Source: Gnetum montanum | Lineage: Eukaryota > Streptophyta > Gnetopsida > Gnetales > Gnetaceae | Direction of reading: 5' to 3' | Length of the DNA: 64,000 nt | NCBI GenBank assembly: GCA_015680685.1 | Contig: MNCI01004504.1 | Span: forward strand, 280,441-344,440 | Made by a program: the position numbers and the translations under genes | The notes under the pieces: generated by a model | What the model saw: only the letters and a program-made list of their open reading frames with translations | What the model was told of the DNA's origin: nothing | Database searches by the model: none | Shown here: positions 8,682 to 21,377 of the stretch, piece by piece | How positions within the stretch are numbered: position 1 is the first letter of the stretch | Layout of the letters: each line of letters begins with the position of its first letter

Positions 8682-11600
8682 TGTAACATCCTTATTAATT
8701 ATCTATAAAATCTTATAAATAAGTAATAGAGATGCTACAAAACTCCAATGATCTCGATTTAACTTTGATTTGCTAATTTAAAAGAAAACCATAAAATGGA
8801 TAAAAATTATTAATTAGAAGCATAAATACAGTAGAACGATATAGTATAGCAAAATTTCATAATACTTGCATACATAATTAAATAAAATTTATTTAAAGAA
8901 AAATAGAAATATATATATCTACAAAAATGTAGTTGTCAAAATATTTCACTAGTTGCATCATAAAATAGTACACAAAATAATGATCCCAATAACACTTTTT
9001 TTTTGTCTCAATCCAACATCTAAAGATAAAGATATTTATGTTTGAATTTTATCAAATTAAATAATAAAATTAAAAATAATAATTAAATAAAATATTAATA
9101 TAATAAATAATATTAACTTTTCTCAAATATATAGCATGTGCTAAAATGAAAAATGTTCCTAACAATATCATAGTCTAAATAGCACAAACAACAATTTTAT
9201 ATTTATCATACTTTATTATTTATTCACAAAAGTAGGTACATGACTCAAGTATTCAAAAATTGTATAAGGTTTCTATTTTATAAAATTACAAAATATACAA
9301 AAACTATTTTTCAAGTTTAGAGGGTCCATCTTGTAAATTGATCCATCTTTTATCCCATGTTCCTCTTCGAGTGTTTCCATGGCTACCTTAGGCTTTCTAC
9401 ATCTTAATGTAGGAGAAGTCAAAACTCCTCAAATAAGAAAGGTTATTTTATTTCCCTCTTCATGGAGCATAAAGGTTTTAGGCCAAATTCGTAATATATA
9501 ATTTAGGTAAAGGTTTCTAATTAAATATTCAAAAACATTTCAATGTTCAGATTTACCACAAAATTTCCAAAAATATAAAGAATATATGTTTTATCTAGGC
9601 ATCTTTGAAGGCTAGCTCTCGATTACCCTCACTACCAAAAGATTATACTGACAAGTCTTGGTATAACCTCACTACTATCATCGGATTATCCTAGTGACCT
9701 CAAATGGTCCACTTATGGTTGGGTCTTGGTAATAGCCTTACTGCTAACATTCTCAACAACTAAGGCACATGTATCATTGGATGGATAGGTCTTGATTATA
9801 TCTTATCACATACCACTAGACTCAACCTCTTAGTGTCATGGTCTCAACTAGTTTCCCAGCCTTATATGAACTTACAAATCAAAATCTAGTGTAGGAAATG
9901 CATTCAAAAACCCTTGTTCCTATGGGATGGGTTGCACTAAAGAATGCTCCACTACTACATGCAAATGGAAGCATCTAAAAGATTTGTGGCTCCCACTACC
10001 AATTAAGTAAAACTGGTCACATAAATATTATTATTTTATTCCAAAAATTCAAAATATTTTCAAAATAGCAAAAAATCCATAATAGCCAAAATTCCATAAG
10101 AATTTTTCACAAAATCCTATTTATATTAAAAGCTTATCCAAAATAGTCATAAAATATTTGAGAAGCAAGTTGGATAATTTTTATAATTCCAAAAAATCAC
10201 CAAAAGATAGAAAATGATTAGGACAAAATTAAAATACTAATTTCCATATAAAAACAAATCCAAACTAATGAACATTTGGTAGAATCTTAGCATAATAATT
10301 AAAATTGTGGGAAAAAGAATAAAAAACCAGAGAGTAAAAAAAAAGCATGCAAAATCCATAACAAAATAGGAGAGTGACATGAAAATGAAATTAGAATAAA
10401 ATTTCTTATAAAATTTGTAAAAAATAGAGTAGCTACATAAAAAGAAAACTAAAATAATCTTTCTTACTTATGTTGGTAGGCCACAATCTATTTATAAGTG
10501 AAAAAAATTACATGTACTATGATATGTGGGCTTGCTACTTATTTAAAAACAGAAGAGGCAAGCTTGAAATAGAACTTGACTTCAAAACAAGGAAAGGATA
10601 GACAAAGATTTTTAAATGAAAGGAAACAAGACAAAATACAATTTCTAAATAGAAAACATGATACAGTAGCAATGTGGTGCATATACATTTTTTTATATGT
10701 TTAACATATAGATTATACTTTATGGCCTTGTTTCTTTTCACATGAAGCTTTCCACATTCATGTGGTTTTCTTCAGCCTCTTTTGCTTTTTATTTTAAAAA
10801 TTGAATTTTCCTTTTATTATTTTTGACAATTTTATTTTTATAAGTTTATTTATAATTTTTCTCCTCCAATTAATACCCTCAAGGTTTAACACTTATGACA
10901 TGCATACTAGGTCTTCAAATCAACTTTCATTTGAACCTACAGAATCTTCTTCGAATACACTACCAAGTTGTACACTAAAATCTTATATAAGCTTCACTTA
11001 CCATAACCACCTAGTTTAAATGCTAAAACTTTTATAGCATTTTTAGCAAAATAAAAATGTGATATCTCAGAAACTGCAACTCTAATTCTAGTGAACTAAG
11101 GGTCAATACTAATATTTTTGAACATCCTGTACACCTTGGTAAGGTCTAATTTCAAGTAAGAAATCATCCTAAAGTACTTATTTAATAAAATATATTTATG
11201 AAATATTTAATTATAATTATGTAGAAAACTAACTAACATAATTACTGCCTAGTTTAATGACAAAAAGTAAAAAGGGATATGGTCTAGGTAGGGTTTGCAT
11301 CCAAAATTGCTCCATGAACAGAGTGTCATATAATTACACATGCATAATAATAAACTAAAATATGCTTAACTAGATGTTCATGATAAAGCATAAATGTGCA
11401 TAACTGAGTCTGCATACTAAACAGTGAATATACATAACTGAATGTGTATAGAGAATAAAATATGCATAGCCAAATATTTATAAAGGCATAATAACTAACA
11501 AAAATAATTTTTTTTGGTGTGAGTGGATTTCAACATTTAATCATAAAATATATGGTAGATCTATGACTAAGCTTTAGTAGTAGTAAAGAATAGAAAACTT

Positions 11601-11820
11601 TAACAAAATGCCCTAGCAAGCATTTTTTAGTCACTTATGTAGGAAACTAACTAACTAAGTAACAACTAAAATAGTAATATCAGTAGCAATAGTAATATAA
11701 TCTTATGATTTAACCAATATGTTAGAGCTAATATATTGAAATGAGTTTGACAACATTAAAGAATTAATCACATGCATTAAATTAAATAACTAAATCTTTG
11801 CAAATTTTTAGGTTGTGACA
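8682..11820. repeat. LTR-like unit, probable solo LTR (3.1 kb)
   Basis: The unit is bounded by TGTAACATCC on the left and GGTTGTGACA on the right, a TG...CA structure whose ends are imperfect inverted copies. TGTAACATCC is also the edge of the LTR at 2572, and the LTR-like unit at 31273 starts TGTAGCATCC. Flanking pentamers CTTGG and CCTAG differ at two positions, both transitions, so a decayed target duplication is possible but unproven. The inside is very AT-rich and has no coding domain. Similar 50-bp stretches (gccaact...accaaccag/accaaccaa) lie just outside both ends. Confidence 0.4.
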
Positions 11821-14800
11821 CCTAGGTTGAAGGCCAACTCAACCTAAATGACTAACCAACCAATATTAGTAGCCTATTCATTGTTTCCCTAGATTTCAAC
11901 ACATCAAACACACTCATACATGCTCTAAATATCTACTAGCCACTGTCAAATGAAGATTTTTTCATCAAATATCATTTTCACTAGATGTCATTGTAGTTAT
12001 GTCATTTTAGAAAATGTAAAGAAATTTCATCATGACACAAGTCACTACACATGGAGATGTCATTGCCATTGTTGCTGCCAAACGAAGGTGCAACAAAAGA
12101 AAGATGAACATGAAATTTAAGCAAAAAAAAAATCTAAAATGATGAAGTATAGTAAGAAAATAGTAAATCAGGGTTAGATTGACAACATGATATAAGGGTT
12201 AGATTAATAATAAGATTCAAGAGTAAAAGCATAACGTAAGCAAGTCCAAAAGGAAAAGTTTCTTATAGAAATCATTGAAGAAGAAATATTTTCTCTACCT
12301 CGAGAGATCATTTAAGATCCAAGCTTTGTTAAGTAAGAACATGTTCAGATCTAGAAACTTTAAGAGATTCGTCAAGTATAACTATGAGCATGAGCACAAA
12401 AGAGAGAGATGCATAATTGATGCTAGAAGAGCTAACATCACCAAATATTTATAGGCATAAGAGGAGGGGTTTGGGAAATTTCAAGAATAAAGGTTTAATA
12501 ATCTATTTTCTAAAAACTAGGTAATATGTATTCATAAAAAAGGTCCAATGGTCAATCAATGGGTTAAAGTCACTAAGAAAATACTAGAATAAGTCCACAT
12601 ATCTAAGAATGTATTCCAAGATAAATTACAATAATAACTAGAATAAACTCCAAATATATATTAACATGTCTCATAATCATATTCTTACACTATTCTAAAA
12701 CTAAATGACATTAAAAATTTAAATAAAATAAAATATAATAAACATTAATAAAAAATACTAGCAATGGGTTACTACCATCCATTTAATCTATTATTCATAA
12801 GAGGCATCAAGCATTAGTAAATATCAAGAACTAATAATCAAGAAAAGACATGCAAAATAATAATATTTTAAAATATGTAATAAGAGCAAGATCCAAGGTC
12901 CAAACCTTAAGAGATATGTGGCATAATAAAACATGTATACATACCAAGAGATCCAAGAGTCAAGTCTAACAAATACATAAGTAGGTTGTTCCAAGGTATA
13001 TTATACACAAGCTTGTAAGCAAATATACTATGAAGTATTAATTATAAAATGCTAATGCATGTAAATAATAAGTCAAGGATTCAAACCTCAAGATGCACAG
13101 TCATAAACATAAACATAAAAGATATATTAGAATACACTAGCATAAACCACTAGTAAAATGTAGTATATTATTAACAATATATATTAAAAATACCCTTATG
13201 TTTAAGAATCTAGCATAGGAAAATAAGCAAGAAACCTGAGATTCTATATGTGAAATACCAAAGTGTTATATTTTATCCCTCAAAAACATTGAAAAGATTA
13301 GTGCTAAAATGTTATTTGAGATTAACTCATGGTTCGCTACAATTTTGGGTTTAGCTAGTGCTCAAGAAGAAAAAATATTAAATGATAAAACTTTTTCATC
13401 TCTTGTCATATAATTTTACCCATTAAAGTTCATACTATAACCTTGTTTGTAGCTCTAAATGCCATAATTTCATAATATACTTGATGGAAAAAAATTAAAT
13501 GATAAAATATTTATGGTTCTTGTGATGAAATTCAGCCCATTAAAGTTCATGCCATGATCTCATTTAAAGCTATAAACTTAACAAGTTGAAAATATATAAG
13601 ATTTGGTATTCTCAAGTGTGTATCATCCAACAACAATAAATTTCATTATTGCATTTATACTATTCTTCTATGTAATAATAAATTTATCAATGAAAATAAA
13701 AATCCTAGGATGATCTTTGTTAGAGATCAATTGTAAAAGGTTTGAACTACAAACTTTAGTTTAAGTTGAAATTTTAGTGATCCCATTCAAATAAAAAAGG
13801 ATGATTTTTAAGCCTTTCATTTAAATACATGGTAGAAAATTGAACAAAACATATCTCTTTCACTTATTATTATTAGAAAGGTTGAAATTTCAAATGAATT
13901 TATATAAATATTAATATATATTTTCAAATTAAATTTTACAAAATATAGAAATTCAAATCCTTTGTCTACATTAATAGTTAGTCACAAATGGGATAAAGAC
14001 ATCAAAATTATGATGATATAAATTTTAACAATAGATAAAACTTAATAAAATATGAAACTAGTTATAAATTGCATTGATATCAAAGTTCAAGATCCAACAA
14101 AGTTTTAGGAACGCTTGTTTAATACAAAACATAACATAAAAAACTAACATACTGGTTTAAGCTAATGAAAGAGGTTCTTTTTCTTTCATCTCTTTCTATA
14201 CTTTGAAAAATTTCAAGAACATATACTTCCACACCATTTTGAAAGATTTTTAAGGATATAGAAATTAAAATTATTGAGAGTATTTAAAGATAATTTGATT
14301 TTTTTAAATTTTTGATATAATTCATCCTTGATAATCCTATATCACGAGCAATGCTAGTAATAAGACCAAGAATAACCTTTTGCAAGTATATCATATTTGA
14401 AGAATAAGAGTTCCTTTATTTAATTGTCCACATACTATCTAAACATCATGAAAAGTTATGCCTCAAACATTTTTAATTATACATTGAGAATGTGGAAAGA
14501 CAACTTGAGTATTTGTAGAGGTGTAGATTTAAGTGTACATATAGGTTAAATGCAGAAACCTTAATCTAAAAATATTATTTTTATTCCATTCTATTACACT
14601 TCCAAAATAAAAATGCTAAATTTAAAGCCAAATTTTTTAATATATAATATTCAACATCATTTTTGGAAAAAGATGCTAATGAAATAATGTATCTTTACAT
14701 ACATAATTATTTTGAATTTTAAATTCTGCTACCACATATCTATATATTATTAACAATAACAAAGTAATTTCCCTCTTGTATGGAATAAACCTTTTTTTTT

Positions 14801-16600
14801 AAGTTCAAAAAAATATGCATAATATTTACAACTTGTAATCTTTCTTACAAAAGTAGCATTAAAGTTATTAGTTTTTAAATAAGTAATAAATTCTAAGCAT
14901 AAACCGTTTTGTTATAGTAATGTAAGGGTGTAGCAACTATTAGAATTTGATAACTTTAAGAGTCATAGGTTCAAAAAAATTTCATATCAATATTTCATGT
15001 TCAATATAGAGCCAACTTTTTTAAGGGAATAATAGGACTTTACCTTTTAAATTACTTTGAATGATATACATTGTGTAGTGCACATAATATTAGGTTATGG
15101 CTTAATACCAAATTTCATCATTGTTATTTTTTTTCTATGTTTCATAGTTCAAGTTCAAGTGGTTAAAAGTTATAGTTTTAGTTTCATGAAAATTTTAGAG
15201 AAGTAAAGTTTATGTAATAAAATCTAAAAAACTAAGGGGATACAATCATCATGAAGAAGTGGTTAAGTCTCTCTCTCTCCAACTATAAGTAAAGTTTGTG
15301 GGCCTCCATGTAATGAATAAGTTAAAGGAATGAAGAATGATTTATTATGAGTGTTGTCAAATTGTTTTTCCTTCTCTCTTGTTCTATTCTTAATCCATAT
15401 GAAGTTCTTCATTATTAATCAATGAAGCTCTCAAGAGTCATTGTTTTTCATTCTTAGTGTGTCCTATGTGTCATAGGAACTATGTTTTTATGTTTGATGT
15501 TAATTTGAAGTCAATTGTTTGAGATTTTATGGTTGGATAGGTAACTATGATTTAATTGTAGATTTTAGTTAATTGTAGTTTGAAATAGTGAATTGTTGTA
15601 AATTACAATTAGCTATAGTCTATGGAAAATGTCAAAATTTATTATTTTTGAGGTTGAACAGTGAGTTGTGAATTGTTATGAATCACAAGAGATAGTAGTA
15701 GCAAAATTATGGGTCGTAGTTAATTGTAATTTGCTGAGAAATAGAGAAGAACAATATTTGGGTTTTACAAGTTTGATCAACTTATGAGTTTTAGTCTAAG
15801 ATTATGAGAGATCCACAAGTCACAATTATTTATAGTATAAGAAAAAAAGACTTTTTTGAAAAGGATGCAGTTTTTAAAGGAAAAAACAATGGTCAAGAAA
15901 GATCAAGGGTTATTTCTAATATTATAAAAGAATAAACCCAAGGTAAAAGAATGTGCTAAGAGTGCCTATTATCATTCATATCTTGTAAGCTTGAGAGAGT
16001 GAGTATGTTCTCTTCTTGAGCATTACATGAGAGTGAGAGTGAATTAAGGGTTTAATTGATTGACTGACTATCCTTGGAAGTGTTTGACTTTTATTTGTGC
16101 ATTATATCTCTTTTCTTTTGAGCAAGAATAAAGTTATTTTTCTTTTTCTTGTTAATTAAGGTTTGGTTTTGGACCTTGACTCTTAAGTAGGCTTGGATTG
16201 TGGAATCTAAGGGAGCTCCTCATCATTTTGGCTTCAAAGCATTTATTTTGGAAGATAATTTAATTCAAGTGAAGAATCCTTATAACTAATATAAGGAATC
16301 ACTCTTCTAAATCATCATTTTGGTTTGAAATTTTATTTATTTTTATTTTTATATCCTCTTAGGATTTTGAACATTTCTTTGATAATCTATTTGATTAATT
16401 GATTAGAGTATTAGAAAATATATAAATTCCAATATAGAGTTTCTTCAAATAATCCTTGCTTATTCAGCTCTTAGTAGATACTCTTAATATAAGATTTGAA
16501 TAATCCTTGCTTGTTCACCTGTTAGTAGATACTCTTAATCTTTTATCATTTTTTTTGTGGATATTTATGAATATTGTATTTTAGATCATTTATATGATGA
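11821..16600. other. AT-rich intergenic sequence without a recognisable gene
   Basis: No frame shows a domain I can name. Visible structure: a diverged direct repeat of about 85 bp with period 117 (13381 and 13498, both beginning aatgataaaa), and a 51-bp-period duplication at 16450 and 16501 (taatccttgct...ttagtagatactc). The right part (about 15200-16600) may hold the 5' LTR and leader of the chromovirus whose gag begins near 16620, but no primer-binding site could be found. Confidence 0.5.
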
Positions 16601-16619
16601 TACTAAAGAAGAAAATAGT

Positions 16620-17870
16620 ACAAAATTTAATGAAAGATATGGAAGACATGAGAAATGATCTCAAGTACATTGTTGATAAACTTGAAAAGTAAGAAGAGAG
16701 AAAAGGACATCCTATCTCACCAAATGCATCTAAGCAAGAGAATAACTAAAGAACATATTTACCAAGGGCTTCTTCATCAAGGAATTCATCCATGCCACCT
16801 CTTGAATATGATATTCCTTTTGAGCATGAAGAATTTGGAGAGACTAAGGAATAGAAAATTGAGGTTCCTCATGCTCCAAGTGTTTATAACAAGTCTTAAG
16901 GATTCATATTAGCAAGGAAGACAAAGAAGGAACCTTCTTTAAAAACTTAAAAAAATACAAAGAATTAATATTTCCTAATGTTAAAGTGAAGATATTTAAT
17001 GGGATGGAAGATACTAAATCTTTTCTCTCTTGGTTTAAGATGTTGAACAAATATTTTAATCTTAAAGATGTTAAAGATTATTAAAAGGTATCATATGCTC
17101 AAACAAAGATGGAAGGTATGACACAAGTGTTGCAAGAGAAGGAAATATTGGTGCTCCAATTAAAGATTGGCCTCTTATGTAATTTATGCTCAAGAAAAAA
17201 AGTTTAAAAAGCTTATCATAGAAAAGAATTCACTTAAAAACTTAAATACATGAGACAAGGTGATACAAGTGTAAAGGGATATTACATTGATTTTTGTGAA
17301 GCTTTTTAGCAAGCCCAAATTCCCTTGAATGAGTATAAAAAAAAAATTCAAGTTTCCAAGGTGGCTTAAAGAAAGAATTTTAGCAAAAGCTTACATTCTA
17401 TGAGCCCCAAATTTTGGATGAGGCTTTTGATTTAGCTTTTAAGCTTGAGAAGAAAATCCATGACTACAATAGAGGTTCCAAGACTTCTAAAGAAAAAGAC
17501 TTCAAGGAATTAAGAAATAATTTCAATAAAAGCTTACATTTTATGAGCCCCGAACTTTGGATGAGGCTTTTGATTTAGCTTTTAATATTGAGAAGAAAAT
17601 CATGACTACAATTGAGGTTCCAAGACTTTTAAAGAAAAAGACTTCAAGGCATCTAAAGGAGAAAAAGGAATAAAGAAAAAGAGCATACTAAAGAAGACTC
17701 ACAAGAGAAGCAAGACAAGAACAAGGAAGGTTAAGATTACAAAAAAAATCCTAGAATGAAAAATGTCAAGGAAATGAAAATGCTTCTAAGATTAAATGCT
17801 TCAATTATGTAGAGATGTGACATAGGCAATGAAAGTACAAGAAACCTAAAGCTTCAAAGGGCAAGGAACT
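16620..17870 (+). pseudogene. gag relic of a chromovirus-like Ty3/gypsy element
   Basis: A capsid-like segment is readable near 16905-17160 (IFPNVKVKIFNGMED, then SWFKMLNKYFNLKD), matching the pattern of plant retrotransposon gag, where a small substrate-like motif precedes a Trp/Phe helix. A relic CCHC zinc knuckle lies near 17795-17850 (KCFNYVEM, stop, HRQ), with one Cys changed to Tyr and a stop inside. Multiple stops and frameshifts are present, and part of the C-terminal third is duplicated (17385-17653). It is the 5' gene of the element continued at 18050-20439 and 30392-31272. Confidence 0.6.
17385..17653 (+). repeat. Tandem duplication, period 143 bp, within the chromovirus gag
   Basis: Two diverged copies of about 125 bp begin at 17385 and 17528 (aaaagcttacatt, tatgagcccc, ggatgaggcttttgattt). 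143 is not a multiple of three, so the duplication shifts the frame and probably happened after the element stopped coding. Confidence 0.85.
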
Positions 17871-18049
17871 TCAAATTTTTGAGAAGGGAGAGTATTTAAA
17901 AGAAGGAAATTCTAATGCTTCTATGATTAAAGATGTAACTAAGATAAATTATTTTATGGAAAATATCAATGTTAATGAGGATCCTTTAAAGAAAATGCTC
18001 TTTAGAATTGGGCTATGTCTCTCTCTAGTGGCTAATGAGTTTAGATTTT

Positions 18050-18895
18050 GATAGATGATAATTTCCAAGAGAAAAATATTTCTTCCAAGGTTATTTAGAA
18101 GCTTAGTTTGAAGAAATGTTCTCATCCTAGGTTGTATAGAATGTATTAGCTTTTTAGAGATTATTTTCCAAAAGTAAAGGAATGATCTATTTTAATTTTA
18201 AATATTTGTTCTTTTAGAGATTAAGTGCAGTGTAACATTATTTTCATAGATAGTGCTAATGTTATACTTGGTACACCATGGAATTATTATATAATGTTTT
18301 AGCTTTCTAGAAATCATTTTCAAAAAGTAAAGGAAAGAAGTATTTTATTTTTTAAGATTGATTCATTTAGAGATAAAGTGCAATGTACCATTCTTTCCAT
18401 AGATAGTGCTAATGTTATACCGAGTATTCCTTGAAATTATTATAGAATGTATTAGCTTTCTAGGGATAATTTCCAAAAAGTAAAGAAAAAATGTATTTTA
18501 TTTTTAAAGATTGGTTCATTCAGAGATCAAGTGCAATGTAATATTCTTCCCATAAATAGTGCTAATGTTATACTTGGTAGATATTGGAATTATTATAGAA
18601 TGTATTAAATTTCTAGAGATAATCTCTAAAAAGTAAAGGAAAGATATATTTTATTTTTTAAAGATTAGTTCTTTTAGAGATAAAGTGAAATGTAACATTC
18701 TTCTTATAAATAGTGCTAATGTTATACTTGGTAGACCTTAGGATTATTATAGAATGTATTAACTTTCTAGAGATCATTTTCAAAAAGTTAAGGAAAGATG
18801 TTATTTTTAAAGATTGGTTCATTTAGAGATTAAGTGCAATGTAACATTCTTCCGATAAATAGTGCTAATGTTATACTTGATAGATCTTAATATTA
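18050..18895 (+). pseudogene. Retropepsin region with an internal tandem array
   Basis: The segment corresponds to the protease part of the chromovirus polyprotein. Its repeated unit matches the C-terminal half of the plant Ty3/gypsy retropepsin fold: a Phe-Lys-Ile-Gly strand, then the CxILPIxxANVILG turn followed by Pro-Trp, where family members usually have a CDILPMDACHLLLGRPW-like sequence. Instead of occurring once, this half domain occurs about five times. The active-site D[ST]G was not found with confidence upstream. Stops (mostly TAG/TAA) occur in each unit. Confidence 0.55.
18134..18895 (+). repeat. Five-copy tandem array, period about 153 bp (51 codons)
   Basis: The string agtgctaatgttata recurs at 18252, 18405, 18558, 18712 and 18861, spacings of 153, 153, 154 and 149. 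A second anchor (tagaatgtatta-like, at 18134, 18288 and onward) keeps the same period. 153 is exactly 51 codons, so the units were originally in frame with each other. Copies differ by scattered substitutions, so the array is old. Confidence 0.9.
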
Positions 18896-19139
18896 TAATA
18901 ATAATGCTACTTTTGATGATGTATGAAATATTAAGTTAGTCAGTAGGAAAGATGAAATACACTAATTGATGCCTATGATATTACAATAATATAAAGAAAA
19001 TGTTTTCAATATTGCTTCTTTAATTTTTCTAGTGACAAAAAAAATATTTGAAGGCTTATAAATAAATTGAGCATGAATTTATTATTTTTTCTAATAGTGC
19101 AACAAGTGAAGAGAAGTCACAAAACGAACTTTTAGTAGT

Positions 19140-20110
19140 GGTGCAACCTTTAGCACAAGAATTTGCTAATGTCTTCAAAGGGAAATTAGAGGGACTTTCT
19201 CCTTTGAAATATATTTAGAGTAAAATTGATTTTATAATTAGAGCTATCATCCCAAATGAGAAAACCTACTAGATGACTCCACATTAGAGGGAGGAGCTTC
19301 ACAAGCAAGTAAACTAGTGTTTATTGGTTTCAAAAAGGAGTCCAATTTTCCATGTGTCATTCTATCAATCTTACTTTCCAAGGACATAGATAAAATTAGA
19401 ATATGTGTTGATTTTAGGACTATAAATAGAGTAAAAATCAAGTAAATATTTCCTATTCCTAGAATGGATAACATTCTTGATGTTTTGGAAAATGCTAAAA
19501 TTTTTTATAAGATTGATTTGAAAAGTGATTATCATCAAATCATAATTAGACTTTGGGATTAATGGAAACTAACATTTAAACTCCTGATGATTTGTATGAG
19601 TAGTTAGTAATGCCTTTATGGGTAACTAATGCTTCAACAACTTTCATGAGGCATATACATGATGTTTTGAAGGATTTAATAGGTAAATATTGCATAGTAT
19701 TATATGATGACATTCTTATTTACAACTCTAATGAAGATAAGCATGCATAGCACTTAAGAATGATGTGTTGTAAGTTGCATTAGGCTCAATTAGTTATCAA
19801 TGAAGATAAATGTCATTTTATGAAGAAAAAAATAATTTATTTGAGTTATGTTATCTTCAAGAATCAAGTGAAGATGAGGCCAAGTCAGATCAAGACAATC
19901 ATAAAATTACCTTCACTTAAAGATGTAGGAGAGATGAGATATTTTCTTTGTTTGACTAGTTTTTATAAAATATATATTAGATATTTTAGTTCTATTTCAT
20001 GGCTTATGTTATCTTTCTTGAAGAAGAATTTAAATTTTTTGCGAGATGATGCAAAAGAAAAATCATTCCAAGTTTTGAAGGAAAAGATTTGTAATGTGTG
20101 GTTTTAGAAA
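19140..20110 (+). pseudogene. Reverse transcriptase relic of the chromovirus-like element
   Basis: Ty3/gypsy reverse transcriptase can be followed through several frames: the pre-RT region VVVQPLAQEFANVFKG (about 19136), a KRSPIFHVSF stretch, a relic CVDFR box near 19400, and the catalytic LYDDILIYNSNED block near 19700 (family LDDILIYS). The thumb region MRPSQIKTIIKLPSL, then FLCLTSFYKIYIRYF, lies at 19870-19990. The two catalytic Asp residues survive, but frameshifts and stops make it inactive. It continues directly into the RNase H relic. Confidence 0.7.
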
Positions 20111-20439
20111 TTCTACACATTTTCAACCTTTTTGAAGTAGAGATAGATGCAAGTGGACTTGCTATTGAGATGTACTCTCATAATAGTATAAGCACATTGC
20201 ATTTCTTTTTTTTAAAAAAATTGGAATAAATCTAGACAAAAGTATAATGTATATAAGAAAGAGTTATATGCTATACTTTAAGCAATAAAACATTGAAGAG
20301 ATTAATAATTAGAAGTTGAATTTATTTTACTTATTATTCATAAAGCATTAAAATTTTTGAATTCTAAAAAGAAACTAAGTACTAATCATATGAAATAGGT
20401 TGAGAAACTTCAATAGTTTTATTTGATCTTAAAGCATAG
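20111..20439 (+). pseudogene. RNase H relic, 5' part, cut by the Athila insertion
   Basis: The segment VEIDASGLAIEMYSH (about 20140) is the first RNase H strand with its catalytic Asp, followed by the YKKELYAIL block with the catalytic Glu (about 20250) and an HKALKFLNS block (about 20340). Coding sense stops at LILKHS exactly where the Athila element begins at 20440, and resumes at 30392 with NDKSNV. In the family this boundary reads LKHxxGxxNVVADALS, so the insertion split one domain. Confidence 0.75.
20435..20439. repeat. Target site duplication CATAG (left copy)
   Basis: CATAG immediately left of the element at 20440-30386. An identical CATAG is at 30387-30391. Confidence 0.9.
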
Positions 20440-21367
20440 TGATGAGCGGTGAGGTACCCCTATGCTCAACCATATGAATATGAGTGTTTCATGCATAATA
20501 TGGTTGAATTCCAAGGACTAAGTGCTTATGCACCCTTGTGGAACAAGGATGGGTTGGTTGATCGTTATCTTCCCAAGCTTACTTGTATGTCACGATTGTA
20601 TGGTTAAGTAAGCTTGAGGCATATGATTTTTGTAGCTTTTATGTTTTTATGTCCTGCGCTAGTAGGGAAGGAGAGAGGTAACTAGGTGACTAATTTAACT
20701 TAACTACTCATTAACTAAGTTCTAACTAATCCTAACACCAGCATCTATTCCCACTTGCCGTACACATCCTGAACCAGTGCAACATTGCTGGGATTACCAA
20801 ACATTAATCGTTATTGGGTTACCAAGCATTACATGCATGCTCGAAGTGGTCGTACTTGTGTAATTTTCACAATTTGCTTAATTGATCAAAATGAATTGTT
20901 GTGCTAATAACAGAAATGTAAAGTGCATAAAATAAAATAAAATAAAATAAAAGAAATGGATAAGAAAAAAAATCTCAAGTGTTGCAAGGATGACTCGAAG
21001 AGCTTGTCTTTATTGCTATACACAAGGTGCGCTTAGGTACATAATGCTCGAATAAAGATTCCACACTTAGACCTCCTGCTATGGGCACTTGGAAAATACT
21101 CTAACTTTTAAATAGACTACAAGAGTTTCGCTACTTGACTGCTAAAAGACTTTCTTTTAATTGTGCGCCACGAATTATATTTATAGGCTTGGGAGCAACT
21201 ATTCTAATAATTAGAGTAACCACCCTAATAATTAGAATAAACCGCTAGAGTAACTACTCTAATAATTAAAATAAACTACTAGAGTAACTACTCTAATAAT
21301 TAGAATAAACTGCTAGAGTAATTGCTCTAATAATTAGAATAAACTGCTAGAGTAACCGCTCTCATCA
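20440..21367 (-). repeat. 3' LTR of the Athila element (928 bp)
   Basis: Begins TGATGAGAGCGGTTAC at 21367 and ends CACCGCTCATCA at 20440 on the minus strand. The U3 holds about four copies of a 34-bp unit (21222-21367). The R-U5 half matches the LTRs of the other Athila copies in the window. Confidence 0.93.
21222..21367 (-). repeat. U3 minisatellite of 34-bp palindromic units
   Basis: Units of 34 bp (ctctaataattagaataaac plus gctagagtaacta) repeat about four times. Each contains AGAGTA-AC-TACTCT (6-bp inverted arms) and CTAAT-A-ATTAG. The 5' LTR has about three units, so copy number has changed since insertion or during reverse transcription. Confidence 0.85.
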
Positions 21368-21377
21368 TACCCCCATG
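21368..21377 (-). promoter_or_regulatory. Polypurine tract of the Athila element
   Basis: CATGGGGGTA on the minus strand abuts the 3' LTR start at 21367. A second similar tract (CATGGGGGCC) lies about 565 bp upstream, near 21936-21945. Confidence 0.8.

Noticed and set aside
18134-18895. CRISPR-like array
   Set aside because: The units are adjacent 153-bp tandem copies without unique spacers, derived from a protease domain, in a plant genome.
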